Positions 7,285 through 16,925 of a DNA stretch of 57,101 bases are shown here, one piece after another. Made by a program: the position numbers and the translations under genes. The DNA lies in the NCBI GenBank assembly GCA_039805565.1, contig JBDLTZ010000246.1, positions 1-57,101 on the forward strand, read 5' to 3'. This stretch comes from CALJIC01 sp039805565. Its GTDB lineage: Bacteria; Chloroflexota; Chloroflexia; Chloroflexales; Roseiflexaceae. Position 1 is the stretch's first letter. Every line of letters begins with the position of its first letter. Under the pieces are notes generated by a model. The model saw nothing but the letters and a program-made list of their open reading frames with translations, searched no databases and was not told where the DNA came from.

Positions 7285-8502
7285 ATGGTCGCTCGTCTTC
7301 AGCGCTCGCTGCGCACGCCCGTCGGGCGCGGTCTCGCGATGCTGATCGTCACCACCATCACCGCCGGCTTCGCCATGTCCGCGCAGGGGACTGTGGTGGC
7401 CAACTACTTTGCCGATGAGCTCGGCCTCGAGGGGCCGCAGTTCGGCTACATCACCGCCATCCGCGAAGTGCCCGGCTTCCTGCTGATCCTGCTCACCGCG
7501 CTGTTCTACCGCCTGTCGCTGCCGCACCTCACCGCCGGCGCGCTGGTGCTGCTGACGATCGGCTACGGCCTGTTCGGCTGGTCGTGGTCGTTCTGGAGCG
7601 TGGCGCCGTGGGTGGTGCTCAGCTCGGTCGGGTACCACACCTGGCTCCAGACGCAGTACGCGCTTGCGATGAGTCTGACAACCGAGGGTCACTCGGGGCG
7701 CGCGCTCGGACTGGTGTCGGCAGTGGGTAACGCCGGTAGCCTGGCGGCCATGGTGGTGGTGATGGTCACCTTCCAGCTCGGCTGGCTCGACTACCGATCG
7801 ACGTTCGTGCTCTGCGGGGCGATGGCGCTGGTTGCGGCGGTAGCGATCGTGCGCTTCCCCAACATGCGCGACGGGCAGGAGGAGGCGGTGGCGCGCCAGC
7901 GCGAGCCGATCGTGGTGCGCCGGGAGTACGGCTACTACTATCTGCTGAGCCTGCTGGACGGCGGCCGCCAGCAGATCTTCTTCTCGTTCGGCCTGTGGGT
8001 GCTCGTCTCGCGCTACGGCCTCCAGGTGCCGACGATCTCCGCCATCCTGATCGTCGTCACTGCACTCAACGCTGTGACTGGCACCTGGCTCGGGCGCATG
8101 TTCGACCGGCACGGCGAGCGGCCGATGCTGGCGGCGGTCAACGTCGGCTACGTGGTGGCGCTGGCGGGCTACGCGCTGGTGGACAACGTGGTGGTGGCGG
8201 TGCTGTGCTACGTGATCTACTCGTTCATCTTCCCGATCTCGGGGATCGGGGCGGCCACCTATCTGCGGAAGGTGGCGGTGGCGGACGAGGTGGCGCCATC
8301 GCTGGCGATGGGGGTGACGCTGCAGCACGCGGCGGCGGTGGTGGTGCCGGTCGCCACCGGCGCGGTGCTGAACTACGTCGGCTACCAGGTGCCGTTCCTG
8401 ATCGCCTGCGGCTTCGCCTGCCTCACATTCCTGGTCACGCGGCGGCTCGAGCCGGAGCTGCAGAAGTCGCCACGCCGCCTGGCCGAGGAGGCGACCCTCT
8501 GA
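7285..8502 (+). CDS. Major facilitator superfamily transporter
   Basis: 405 residues from ATG 7285, chosen because AGAGGGA lies just upstream and the hydrophobic domain begins soon after; the frame is open further upstream but in non-homologous sequence. About twelve hydrophobic segments are visible, with a loop near the middle (NMRDGQEEAVARQREP) and the MFS loop-like GRMFDRHGERPML between helices 8 and 9 of the second half. The substrate is unknown. The stop (TGA, 8500-8502) and the stop of the convergent histidine kinase (8504-8506) share the 7-bp palindrome TGAGTCA. Confidence 0.82.
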   Translation: MVARLQRSLRTPVGRGLAMLIVTTITAGFAMSAQGTVVANYFADELGLEGPQFGYITAIREVPGFLLILLTALFYRLSLPHLTAGALVLLTIGYGLFGWSWSFWSVAPWVVLSSVGYHTWLQTQYALAMSLTTEGHSGRALGLVSAVGNAGSLAAMVVVMVTFQLGWLDYRSTFVLCGAMALVAAVAIVRFPNMRDGQEEAVARQREPIVVRREYGYYYLLSLLDGGRQQIFFSFGLWVLVSRYGLQVPTISAILIVVTALNAVTGTWLGRMFDRHGERPMLAAVNVGYVVALAGYALVDNVVVAVLCYVIYSFIFPISGIGAATYLRKVAVADEVAPSLAMGVTLQHAAAVVVPVATGAVLNYVGYQVPFLIACGFACLTFLVTRRLEPELQKSPRRLAEEATL

Positions 8503-8503
8503 G

Positions 8504-11500
8504 TCACGCTCGGTCGAGCGCGCCTCGCACCGCCAGCGCGAGCTGAAGCGGCGAGAACGGCTTCAACAGCAGGGGCGCGTCGTCTAGGGCGGCGCGCCCC
8601 TGCTGCGCGTCGATGACTGTCGTGTAGCCGGACATGAGCACCACCGACATGCCCGGGCGCGCCTCGCGCAGCCTCAACGCCACCTCAATACCGCTCAGGT
8701 GCGGCATGACGATGTCGCTTAGCAGCAGATCGATGCGCTCGTCGCTTGCGAGCGCGATCTCCAGCGCCTCCTTGCCGTGGCTCGCCTCGAGCACCGTGTA
8801 GCCGCAGCGCCGCAGCACACGGGCAGCGAGCGCTCGCACTGCCGGCTCGTCCTCGATCAGCAGGACCGTCTCGGAGCCGCCGGGCAGCTCCTCCGATGGC
8901 TGAGCCGGCTGCTCCCTGGCGGCTCCGCTCACCTGCGGCAGGTAGATCGTCCACGTCGTCCCGCTGCCGGGTGCGCTGGTCACGTCGATGTACCCGCTGT
9001 GCTGCTTCACGATCCCGTACGAGGTCGCCAGCCCCAGCCCGACCCCCTTGCCAAGCTCCTTGGTGGTGAAGAATGGCTCGAACACGTGCGTCAGCACCTC
9101 GGGCGTCATGCCCACGCCGTTGTCGGCCACGGTGATAGTGCTGTACGTGGCGGGTGCGAGTCCTGGGAGCGGTGGGCTGCGCCGTGCGTCCACGACTCTG
9201 TCGGCGGTTCGGAGCACCACCATGCCCCCGCTCGGCATCGCGTCGCGTGCGTTGATTACCAGGTTGGTGATCACCTGCTCGATCTGGCCGGGGTCCACCC
9301 GCACCAGGCCGAGCGTGGGCGTGAGCTCGAGGTGCAGCTCGATGTGCTCGCCGATCAGGCGGCGGAGCATGGTGCTGAGGTGACGCAGCAGCTCGTTCAG
9401 ATCGGCTATAACCGGCTCCAGCAGCTGCTTGCGGGCGAAGGCCAGGAGCTGGCGCGTCAGGTTGGCCGCGCGCCGGCCGGCCGCCTCGGCCTCGTGCAGA
9501 TCGGCCTGGAGCGGGCTCTCGGCCGGCAGCTCCTCGCGCACCATCTCGAGGCTGCCCAGGATGACCATCAGCTGGTTGTTGAAGTCGTGGGCGATGCCGC
9601 CCGCCAGCTGGCCGATGCTCTCCATCTTCTGCGCCTGCCGCAGCTCGAGCTCGAGCCTGCGTCGCTCGGTCACATCGTCGGTGAGCAGGAGAAGGTGTGG
9701 CTCGCCGCCGATCTCGATGCGTTCGATGGAGACGAGCACAGTGCGGATGGCGCCGGCGGTGGTGCGCCAGCGCATTTCGACCTCGCGCATCGGTAGCCCG
9801 TCCTGGACGGCCCGCAGCATCTCCGCTCGGTCCCCGCCATCCAGCCCGAACGGGAAGTCGGTGGCAACCTGTCCGATCAGACTCGGCGGTGTGACCCCGA
9901 TCACCCGTGCCAGGCTGTCGTTCACGTCGATGATGCACCTGTCGGACAGGCGCGCGATGCCGATCCCCAGCGGGCTCGCCCGGAACGCTTTGGCGAAGCG
10001 CTCCTCGGACTGCCGCAGCGCGCGCTCGATCTCCACCTGCGCCGTCATGTCACGCATGATCACCGTCGCAATCAGTTCGCCGTCCACCTCGGCGCGCGCC
10101 ACAGTGGCCTCCATCGGGAACTCCGTCCCGTCGTTCCGGCGGGCGGTCAGCGGTTGGGAGATGCGCCTGGTGTGTGTCCCCGAGCTGCCGACGAAGCTCG
10201 TGACGCCCCGGTAGTGCGTGGCGTTGTACCGCTCAGGGACGAAGTGCGCCACCGGCAGCCCGATGGCGGCCGCGGCCGGGAGGCGGAACATCCGCTCGGC
10301 GGCCGGGTTGAAGAGCACGATGCGGAGGTCCTTGTCCACGGCGACGATCGCATCGATCGCCGAGTCGATGATCGCTGCGAGCCGTGCCTGGCTGCGCCGC
10401 AGCTTCGTGTCGTCGCGTCGCCGCTCCACGGCCACCGCGGCGAGGTGGGCGGCGTCGCTGGCGAGCGCCAGAGTCTGCTCGTCCGGCATCCTCGGCTCAC
10501 GCACGTAGATCGCGTAGGTGCCCAGCACGGCGCCCTGCCGGTCGAAGAACGGCACGGACCAGCAGGCGCGTAGGCCGTGCGCCAGGGCCAGCTCGCGCCA
10601 CGACTCCCAGCGTGAGTCGGTGGCGATATCGTCCACCAGGACCATCGTGCCGGTGTAGACGGCCGTCCCGCACGACCCAGCCATCGGGCCGATTCTGACG
10701 CCGTCAACCTGCGCCGTGTAGGCCGGGGGCAGCGAGGGCGCCGCGCCGGTGTGCAGCGTGCCACACTCGGCGTCCAGCAGCATGATCGCGCACAGGCTCC
10801 CCGGAGCCTGCTCCTCGATCATCAGCGTGAGGGTCTCGAGCACCTCGTCGAGCGCCGCATCGGTGGCGAGCTGCTCGAAGAAGGCCCGCTGGCGGCGCGC
10901 CAGCCGCTCGGCCGCGCGCTCCGCCGTCACGTCACGGTGGACGACAACCAGGTGTGTCATCACGCCATGCTGGTCCTGCATGGGTGTGACGGACCACTCG
11001 GCCAGGTAGGTGCTGCTGTCACGTCGGTAGGTGATCAGCTCGGCCGTAAACGGGAGCCCGGCAGACACGGCCTCGCGCATGCGCCGCAGGGTCTCCTCGT
11101 CGGTCGCCGGGCCGATCTGCGCCTCGGGGCCGCGCCCGACGATCTCCTCCAGCGTGTAGCCTGTCAGCCGGGTGTACGCGGGGTTAGCGTAGACTACCGT
11201 CGGCCAGGCCGGCAGCGCGATCGTCAGGAGGATGGCGTCGCTGGCCTGCTCGAACGCCGACTTCACCATCCGCAGCGCCTCCTCCGCCTCGCGCCAGGCG
11301 CGCAGGTCGCGCATGATGGCGATGTACCTCGGCGCCCCTGTGACCCAAGCGACGCTGGCGTGTACGTGGACCGGGACGACTGCGCCGTCCTTGCAGCGCA
11401 TCTCGACTTCGACCTCTGACACCCCTCGCGCGGTGAGCGCCTCGAACGAGCGCTGGATCGCGCCCAGGTCCACAGCGAGGTCGGCCACGGTGAGCTGGAG

Positions 11501-11722
11501 CAGCTCGGCGCGCGTATATCCCAGCAGTTGCTCCGCCGCCGGGTTCACATCCTGGTAGCGGCCGGCGCCGTCCGCCACGAGCACCGCGTCAGCAATACTG
11601 TTGAGGAGCGTGCGGTAGGCTCCCTCAGAGGCTTCAAGATGCCCGCGCAGCCTGGCAACTTCGGCCTCGAGCTCCGCGACCGCTGCGGCTGCCGCGTTTG
11701 TGTCGGCTGTCTCCTGTCTCAC
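8504..11722 (-). CDS. Hybrid sensor histidine kinase, PAS-PAS-GAF-PAS-PAS-HisKA-HATPase-REC
   Basis: 1072 residues. A short coiled coil (about 10-35) precedes PAS1 (about 36-148), PAS2 (150-272), a GAF domain (283-438), PAS3 (446-565) and PAS4 (568-690). The phospho-acceptor is His712 in GGIAHDFNNQL, the type in which the acceptor is followed by DFNN. The ATPase N box is NLVINARDAM and the G boxes are DNGVGMT and GKGVGLGLATSYGIV. The receiver domain (about 950-1070) has DLLLSDIVMP with the phospho-Asp. No transmembrane segment is seen, so it is a cytoplasmic sensor, probably of redox or small ligands. No response regulator lies next to it. The output beyond the fused receiver is unknown. Confidence 0.93.
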   Translation of the reverse strand: MRQETADTNAAAAAVAELEAEVARLRGHLEASEGAYRTLLNSIADAVLVADGAGRYQDVNPAAEQLLGYTRAELLQLTVADLAVDLGAIQRSFEALTARGVSEVEVEMRCKDGAVVPVHVHASVAWVTGAPRYIAIMRDLRAWREAEEALRMVKSAFEQASDAILLTIALPAWPTVVYANPAYTRLTGYTLEEIVGRGPEAQIGPATDEETLRRMREAVSAGLPFTAELITYRRDSSTYLAEWSVTPMQDQHGVMTHLVVVHRDVTAERAAERLARRQRAFFEQLATDAALDEVLETLTLMIEEQAPGSLCAIMLLDAECGTLHTGAAPSLPPAYTAQVDGVRIGPMAGSCGTAVYTGTMVLVDDIATDSRWESWRELALAHGLRACWSVPFFDRQGAVLGTYAIYVREPRMPDEQTLALASDAAHLAAVAVERRRDDTKLRRSQARLAAIIDSAIDAIVAVDKDLRIVLFNPAAERMFRLPAAAAIGLPVAHFVPERYNATHYRGVTSFVGSSGTHTRRISQPLTARRNDGTEFPMEATVARAEVDGELIATVIMRDMTAQVEIERALRQSEERFAKAFRASPLGIGIARLSDRCIIDVNDSLARVIGVTPPSLIGQVATDFPFGLDGGDRAEMLRAVQDGLPMREVEMRWRTTAGAIRTVLVSIERIEIGGEPHLLLLTDDVTERRRLELELRQAQKMESIGQLAGGIAHDFNNQLMVILGSLEMVREELPAESPLQADLHEAEAAGRRAANLTRQLLAFARKQLLEPVIADLNELLRHLSTMLRRLIGEHIELHLELTPTLGLVRVDPGQIEQVITNLVINARDAMPSGGMVVLRTADRVVDARRSPPLPGLAPATYSTITVADNGVGMTPEVLTHVFEPFFTTKELGKGVGLGLATSYGIVKQHSGYIDVTSAPGSGTTWTIYLPQVSGAAREQPAQPSEELPGGSETVLLIEDEPAVRALAARVLRRCGYTVLEASHGKEALEIALASDERIDLLLSDIVMPHLSGIEVALRLREARPGMSVVLMSGYTTVIDAQQGRAALDDAPLLLKPFSPLQLALAVRGALDRA

Positions 11723-12060
11723 CGGGTGCTCCTCACGCGCCTTTCATCTCCGATGTGGGCGCGTCCGTTCCCCCTCATCATAGCTCTACGCAAGCTTTAT
11801 GACTCTGGTAGGTGGGTTTCAGGAAAGGTTTCGTCCTCCCTCGTCCTCCACTCCCGAACCACTTCTGTCATTTTATGTTGACCATCATTATACAACGGTC
11901 TGTCGGCGCCCGCAGTTTCCAGCGCACGACGTTATGGTTGCGATTGGAATCATATTCAGAGCATCATCGAGCGGATCGTCCAGTTTCGTATCCCTGATCA
12001 CGGCTGAGATGCGGCGTTGGCACAGGCTGTGCAGCGCTGCCCCTCGAGAGAGGAGCTACC
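11723..12060. other. Intergenic region between divergent kinase and glycosidase genes
   Basis: 338 bp, visibly richer in A+T than the flanks. No gene was found in any frame. A minus-strand TATGAT (11782-11777) could be the -10 box of the kinase gene. GAATCATATTC (about 11947-11957) is a small palindrome. GAGAGGAG just before 12061 is the ribosome site of the glycosidase. TTGACC (11878-11883) has no -10 partner at the right distance. Confidence 0.6.
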
Positions 12061-13305
12061 ATGGCCGTACACCCAGGGATCTTTCCGACCTTCTTCCTCT
12101 CCGGGTTCGAGTGTTCGACGTTCCTCTGGAAAGACCAGGGGCGGCGCAACCTCGTTGCGGAGACCCGGCACGACACGAACGCCCGCCAGGACTATGACAT
12201 TCTGCGCCGTCTCGGTATCGGCGTGGCACGCGAGGGCGTGCCCTGGCCGCTTGTCGAACGCGGGGGGGCCTACGACTTCAGCTGCCTCGGTCCGCTGATC
12301 GACGCGATGAACGCGGCCCAGGTCCTGCCGATCTGGGACCTGTGCCACTACGGCTACCCGGACGACGCCGACCCTTTCGCCGACGACTTCGCCGAGCGCT
12401 TCGCGCGCTACTGCCGGGCGGCGGCCGAGTACGTGACGGCGCGGGTGCGCGGGCCGCACATCTTCACCCCGATCAACGAGATCACCTTCTTCGCGTTCTG
12501 CGGCGGCGAGTGGGGCTGGGTGGCGCCCTTCCTGCGCGGCGAGCCGAACCGCCACCGCCTGCGACACGCGCTCTGCCGCGCGGCGATAGCCGGCGTGAAG
12601 GCCATCCGCGAGGTGGACCCGGAGGCACGCATGGTCCACGTGGACCCGCTGGTGTACGTGGCGCCGCCCCAGGATCGCCCCGACCTGGCCGACGATGCGC
12701 GCCACGAGACCTTCGAGGACACCTTCATCGCCTGGGACATCCTGGCCGGGATGCGCCACCCCGAGCTCGGCGGCAGCCCCGAGGTGCTCGACATCGTCGG
12801 CGTGAACTGCTACGCCTTCGGCCAGATGGAGTTCCGCGAGGAGGGCCCGCACCAGGCGCTCGGCCCGCACGACGAGCGCATCCAGCCGCTGTGCGACCTG
12901 CTGCTCTACGCCTGGGAGCGCTACCACCGCCCGATGATCATCGCCGAGACGAGCGGACTGGGCGAGGGCCGCCCGGCCTGGCTGCGCGATGTCATGCAGG
13001 AGTCGCTCGCCGCCATCGCCCGCGGCGTGGATCTGCATGGCGTCTGCCTGTTCCCGGGCGTCGATATGCCGAACTGGCACAACGGCGAGTGGCTCCACAA
13101 TGGTATCTGCGACCTGGTGCCCGAGGGCGATAACCTGCTGCGCGTGCCGTACGAGCCGTACGTGCAGGAGCTGCGCCACTGGCAGCGGCTGCTCAACCGC
13201 GTCACCGCATTGGACGACGACCCCTTCAGCGACCCGGTGGAGCTCGCCGAGGTTCGCGCGGCCGCCGAGCGCCTCCAGCTAGACCCCGATCACGACTGGT
13301 CTTAA
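12061..13305 (+). CDS. Clan GH-A glycoside hydrolase, GH1-like (beta-glucosidase-like)
   Basis: 414 residues. It has TIM-barrel glycosidase features: an N-terminal FFLSGFECST, a strand-3 region LPIWDLCHYGYPDD, the acid/base motif FTPINEI with Glu140, and the nucleophile candidate Glu296 in MIIAETSG at the end of a late strand, followed by HGVCLFPGVD. The two-Glu arrangement is that of clan GH-A retaining enzymes acting on beta-glycosides. It lacks the usual GH1 nucleophile motif TENG and is shorter than most GH1 enzymes, so the family number is uncertain. There is no signal peptide, so it is cytoplasmic. A GH2-type gene follows on the same strand 124 bp later. Confidence 0.75.
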   Translation: MAVHPGIFPTFFLSGFECSTFLWKDQGRRNLVAETRHDTNARQDYDILRRLGIGVAREGVPWPLVERGGAYDFSCLGPLIDAMNAAQVLPIWDLCHYGYPDDADPFADDFAERFARYCRAAAEYVTARVRGPHIFTPINEITFFAFCGGEWGWVAPFLRGEPNRHRLRHALCRAAIAGVKAIREVDPEARMVHVDPLVYVAPPQDRPDLADDARHETFEDTFIAWDILAGMRHPELGGSPEVLDIVGVNCYAFGQMEFREEGPHQALGPHDERIQPLCDLLLYAWERYHRPMIIAETSGLGEGRPAWLRDVMQESLAAIARGVDLHGVCLFPGVDMPNWHNGEWLHNGICDLVPEGDNLLRVPYEPYVQELRHWQRLLNRVTALDDDPFSDPVELAEVRAAAERLQLDPDHDWS

Positions 13306-13429
13306 CTCCCGCCTGAGCAGATGAGTGAACGCTACATGGTTCATCCACCACGTGCTGATAAGCCCTTGAACGGGAGCGGCAGGGAGGGGCTGACCTACCT
13401 GAAACCCCTCTATACTAAGGAGCACCGTC

Positions 13430-15277
13430 TTGGAGATCCGCGAGACACACCCGCGCCCGCAGCTCGTGCGTGAGCGCTGGACTGATCTGAACGGGACGTG
13501 GCAGTTTGCCCACGACGACGCCGGCGTCGGCCTGACCCAACGATGGCACGAGCATGCGGACGCATTCGACCGCACGATCGAGGTGCCGTTCCCGCCCGAA
13601 TCGCGCGCCAGCGGCGTAGCCGACCCGGCCTTCCACCCGGTACTCTGGTACCGCCGCACCTTCCGCGTGGACGCCGCCGACCGCGCGGGGCGGCTGCTGA
13701 TGCACTTCGGCGCGGTGGACTACCGGGCGCAGGTGTGGCTGAACGGGCGACTGGTGGCCGAGCACGAGGGCGGCCACACCCCCTTCAAGGCCGATATCTC
13801 GGCGGCGCTTCTGGAGGGCGACGAGCAGACGGTGGTGGTGCGCGCCGAGGACCAGCCGGCCGACCTGACGCAGCCGCGCGGCAAGCAGTACTGGGAGCCG
13901 CACCCGCGCCGCATCTGGTACCACCGCACCAGCGGCATCTGGCAGCCGGTCTGGCTGGAGCCGGTGCCGTCGACCTACATCGCCGATGTGCGCTGGACCC
14001 CCGACCTCCAGCGCGGCCTGCTCGGCCTCCAGGTGCAGCTCAACGCGCAGCCCGAGCGCCCGCTCAGCCTGCGCGTCCGGCTCTCGCTCGCCGGCGTCAC
14101 GCTCTCGGACGACGTCTACGCCGTGGAGCGCGGCACGCTGCGGCGCGAGATCGCGCTCGAGCCCGGCCACCTCACCATGAGCCGCGAGAAGCTGCTCTGG
14201 TCGCCCTCGAGCCCCAACCTGATCGACGCGGAGCTGACGCTGACCGACGGCGAGCAGGCGGTGGACCGTGTGATCAGCTACGCGGGGGTCCGCAGCGCGG
14301 GGTTCTCGGGCGGGCGCTTCCTGCTTAACGGCCGGCCCTACTACCTGCGGCTGGTGCTCGAGCAGGGCTACTGGCCCGAGTCGCACCTGGCTGCCCCGAG
14401 CGCCGAGGCGCTGCGCCGTGAGGTCGAGCTCGTGAAGGAGCTCGGCTTCAATGGCGTCCGCATCCACCAGAAGGTCGAGGACCCGCGCTTCCTCTACTGG
14501 TGCGACCGGCTGGGGGTGCTGGTGTGGGGCGAGATGGCGGCCAACTTCGTCTTCAGCGCTCTGGCGGTGGAGCGCCTGACGCGCGAGTGGCTCGACGTGG
14601 TGCGGCGCGACTACAGCCACCCCTGCGTCGTGACCTGGGTGCCGTTCAACGAGAGCTGGGGCCTGCCGGACCTGGAGGGCGACGAGGCGCAGCGCCACTA
14701 CGTCCGGGCGCTCTACCACCTCACCAAGGCGCTCGACCCCACCCGCCCGGTGATCGGCAACGACGGCTGGGAGCACGTGGTGAGCGACGTGTATGGCGTC
14801 CACGACTACGCGCTGGATGGGGAGACGCTGCGCGAGCGCTACGGCACGCCCGAGGCGGTGGAACAGACGATCTGCTCGGTGCAGCCGCACTACCGCACGA
14901 TCCTGCTCAACGGCAGCAACCGGGAGGGGCAGCCGATCATGCTCACCGAGTGGGGTGGGATCAGCTATGCGCCCTCGGCGGGTACGCCCTGGTTCGGCTA
15001 CGGCACAGTCACAAGCTCCGAGGAGTTCCTGGCGAAGTACGCTGAGCTGATGAACGCTATTCTGGACTCGCCCTCGATCGCCGGCTTCTGCTACACCCAG
15101 CTGACCGACACCGAGCAGGAGACAAACGGGCTGCTCACGGCCGCGCGCGAGCACAAGCTCGACCCGAAGGCGGTGCGGGCGGCGACGCGGCGCGCCTCGA
15201 GGGCCATCCCAGGCGAGGTGCTGAGCAGCATCCAGACAACCGCCGAGGTGACGACCTTCCAGCAGGGCGGTGGGTAG
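13430..15277 (+). CDS. Glycoside hydrolase family 2 protein (beta-galactosidase/beta-glucuronidase-like)
   Basis: 615 residues from TTG 13430, supported by AAGGAG (13417-13422) with 7-bp spacing. The N-terminal jelly-roll (about 1-170) includes WYRRTFRVD and FGAVDYRAQVWLNG. An immunoglobulin-like domain (about 175-280) precedes the TIM barrel. The acid/base is Glu408 in WVPFNESWG and the nucleophile is probably Glu507 in MLTEWGG. The length is close to beta-glucuronidase-type GH2 enzymes and well below LacZ. There is no signal peptide. Paired with the preceding clan-A enzyme it suggests intracellular breakdown of imported beta-linked oligosaccharides, but no transporter genes are adjacent. 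Confidence 0.87.
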   Translation: MEIRETHPRPQLVRERWTDLNGTWQFAHDDAGVGLTQRWHEHADAFDRTIEVPFPPESRASGVADPAFHPVLWYRRTFRVDAADRAGRLLMHFGAVDYRAQVWLNGRLVAEHEGGHTPFKADISAALLEGDEQTVVVRAEDQPADLTQPRGKQYWEPHPRRIWYHRTSGIWQPVWLEPVPSTYIADVRWTPDLQRGLLGLQVQLNAQPERPLSLRVRLSLAGVTLSDDVYAVERGTLRREIALEPGHLTMSREKLLWSPSSPNLIDAELTLTDGEQAVDRVISYAGVRSAGFSGGRFLLNGRPYYLRLVLEQGYWPESHLAAPSAEALRREVELVKELGFNGVRIHQKVEDPRFLYWCDRLGVLVWGEMAANFVFSALAVERLTREWLDVVRRDYSHPCVVTWVPFNESWGLPDLEGDEAQRHYVRALYHLTKALDPTRPVIGNDGWEHVVSDVYGVHDYALDGETLRERYGTPEAVEQTICSVQPHYRTILLNGSNREGQPIMLTEWGGISYAPSAGTPWFGYGTVTSSEEFLAKYAELMNAILDSPSIAGFCYTQLTDTEQETNGLLTAAREHKLDPKAVRAATRRASRAIPGEVLSSIQTTAEVTTFQQGGG

Positions 15278-15280
15278 CTG

Positions 15281-15682
15281 CTACTCCAGGAAGCGCCCGC
15301 GCAGCTCGGGCGTCGGAAGCCAGCAGGCCTCCTGGCGCCCGAACCAGCGGTAGCGGTTGCGCGCCACAAACCGGTAGATGGCGTCGCGCAGGGGACGGGG
15401 CGCTACAATGAGGGCGTAGAGCAGCGACCAGGGCGGCCGCAGGCGGCGGGCGATCCGCAGCGCGGCTTCGCTCTCGACATACGCCTTGCCGCTCTGCACC
15501 AGCACCACGCTCTCTGGCGCAGTGGGCGTGGGCAGGCCGTGGGCGGCGAGCAGCTCCCGGCCCGCGTGAGACTGGAGCGAGGCGAAGCGGAACACCTCGC
15601 GGGGGTCGCGCGCGATGATGAAGCGCACCGACCACTGGCACAGGTTGCAGACGCCGTCGAACAGGATAATGGCCTCGGGCAT
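15281..15682 (-). CDS. DCC-family (DUF393) thiol-disulfide oxidoreductase-like protein
   Basis: 133 residues from ATG 15682, preceded by GGGGGAAA. The signature FDGVCNLCQWSVRF near residue 10 has the D-G-x-C-x-x-C core for which the DCC family is named. RFASLQS and a C-terminal YRFVARNRYRWFG follow, both typical. Members are predicted thioredoxin-like oxidoreductases; the cellular substrate is unknown. The stop is 3 bp from the stop of the convergent GH2 gene. The MFS gene upstream on the same strand starts 1.2 kb away and ends 31 bp before this start, so co-transcription is possible. Confidence 0.87.
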   Translation of the reverse strand: MPEAIILFDGVCNLCQWSVRFIIARDPREVFRFASLQSHAGRELLAAHGLPTPTAPESVVLVQSGKAYVESEAALRIARRLRPPWSLLYALIVAPRPLRDAIYRFVARNRYRWFGRQEACWLPTPELRGRFLE

Positions 15683-15713
15683 TGTTTCCCCCCGCCTCAC
15701 AGCAGCTCTTGGT

Positions 15714-16925
15714 TCATGACTCGAGACTCACGGCCGGCGCCGGGCGCGCCGCGAGCGACCGGTACACTGACAGCGCCGCGATAGCGCACCCGGCCATCAC
15801 GGCGGCCATTGGCAGGGCTGTGCCGTTGTGCAGCACGCCGACGAGCGCGCCGGAGACCGCGCCCACGCTGAACTGGAGCGTGCCGAGCAGCGCCGAGGCG
15901 CTCCCCGCCGCCTGGCCGTGCGGCGCCAGCGCGGCGGCAGCCGTGTTCGGGCCCACGAGCCCGCCGGCCGCGACACACACAAACAGCGGCGGCAGCAGCC
16001 CCGCCAGCCCGCCGAACCCGGTGGCCGCGACGGCCACGAGGAGCAGCCCGGCCCCGGCCACCACTAGCAGCGTCGCGCCCACGATCGCCTCGCCGCTGAA
16101 GCGCGCGAGCAGGCGCCGGTTGATCTGCGAGGCAGTGATCAGCCCGAGCGCGTTGGCGCCAAAGATCAGGCCGTACTGCTCGGGCGGCACGCCGTACAGC
16201 TCGATGACGACGAACGGTGAGCCGGAGATATAGGCGAACATCCCGGCCGACACCAGCCCCCCCGCCAGAGCGTACCCCACGAAGCGCCGGTCGGCGAGCA
16301 GCCCGCCATAGGTGCCGAGCACCTGCCCAAGCCCGGCGCGGGCGCGGCGGTCCGCCGGGAGCGACTCGGGCAGCGCGAGCGCCACGAGCGCCACGCAGGC
16401 CACGCCGAAGGCCGCCAGCACCCAGAAGATCGCGCGCCAGCCGAAGGTCGCCAGCAGCTGCCCGCCGATCAGCGGCGCGGTGATCGGGGCCAGGCCCATC
16501 ACGAGCATCAGGAACGAGTACATCCTGGCCGAGTCGCGCGCGTCGTACAGATCGCGCACCACCGAGCGCGAGATGACCATGCCGGCGCACCCTCCCACGG
16601 CCTGCAGGAGGCGCATGCCGATCAGCGCCTCGGCGGTGGGCGCCAGGGCGCAGCCGGCCGAGGCCAGGGCGTAGAGGGCGCAGCCGAACAGGAGTGGGCG
16701 GCGCCTGCCGATGCGGTCGGCCACGGGACCGTAGAGCGCCTGCCCCGCGGCCAGCCCGATGAAGAACAGCGAGAGGGTGAGCTGCACGACCGCGGCCTCG
16801 ACGCTGTAGTCGCGGGCGATGGCGGGCAGGCCGGGCAGGTACATGTCGATCGAGAGTGGGCCGAAGGCGCTCAGGGTGCCGAGCACGAGGGTGAGCCGGG
16901 CAGCCGAGGGGCGTGAGGTTGTCAT
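15714..16925 (-). CDS. Bcr/CflA-type MFS drug efflux transporter
   Basis: 403 residues from ATG 16925. The N-terminal LTLVLGTLSAFGPLSIDMYLPGLPAI is the hallmark of the Bcr/CflA (DHA1) family, with D and P in the first helix. The helix 2-3 loop reads GPVADRIGRRRPLL, the MFS A-motif. ARMYSFLMLVMGLAPITAPLIGG is the family's helix 5 motif. About twelve hydrophobic segments are visible. These proton-driven exporters remove drugs such as bicyclomycin, chloramphenicol or sulfonamides; the actual substrate is unknown. The last residues (SLES) and the stop codon are encoded in degenerate heptamers (TCATGAC TCGAGAC TCACGGC on the plus strand). Confidence 0.88.
   Translation of the reverse strand: MTTSRPSAARLTLVLGTLSAFGPLSIDMYLPGLPAIARDYSVEAAVVQLTLSLFFIGLAAGQALYGPVADRIGRRRPLLFGCALYALASAGCALAPTAEALIGMRLLQAVGGCAGMVISRSVVRDLYDARDSARMYSFLMLVMGLAPITAPLIGGQLLATFGWRAIFWVLAAFGVACVALVALALPESLPADRRARAGLGQVLGTYGGLLADRRFVGYALAGGLVSAGMFAYISGSPFVVIELYGVPPEQYGLIFGANALGLITASQINRRLLARFSGEAIVGATLLVVAGAGLLLVAVAATGFGGLAGLLPPLFVCVAAGGLVGPNTAAAALAPHGQAAGSASALLGTLQFSVGAVSGALVGVLHNGTALPMAAVMAGCAIAALSVYRSLAARPAPAVSLES

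Noticed and set aside
7102..8328. A 408-codon antisense frame under the MFS gene
   Set aside because: His/Arg/Gln-rich shadow translation; the plus-strand frame has transporter helices and a ribosome site.
13415..15154. A 579-codon open frame antisense to the GH2 gene
   Set aside because: It is the mirror of a strongly supported GH2 coding frame; its residues are Arg/His/Val/Leu-rich with no motif. High GC content keeps antisense frames open.
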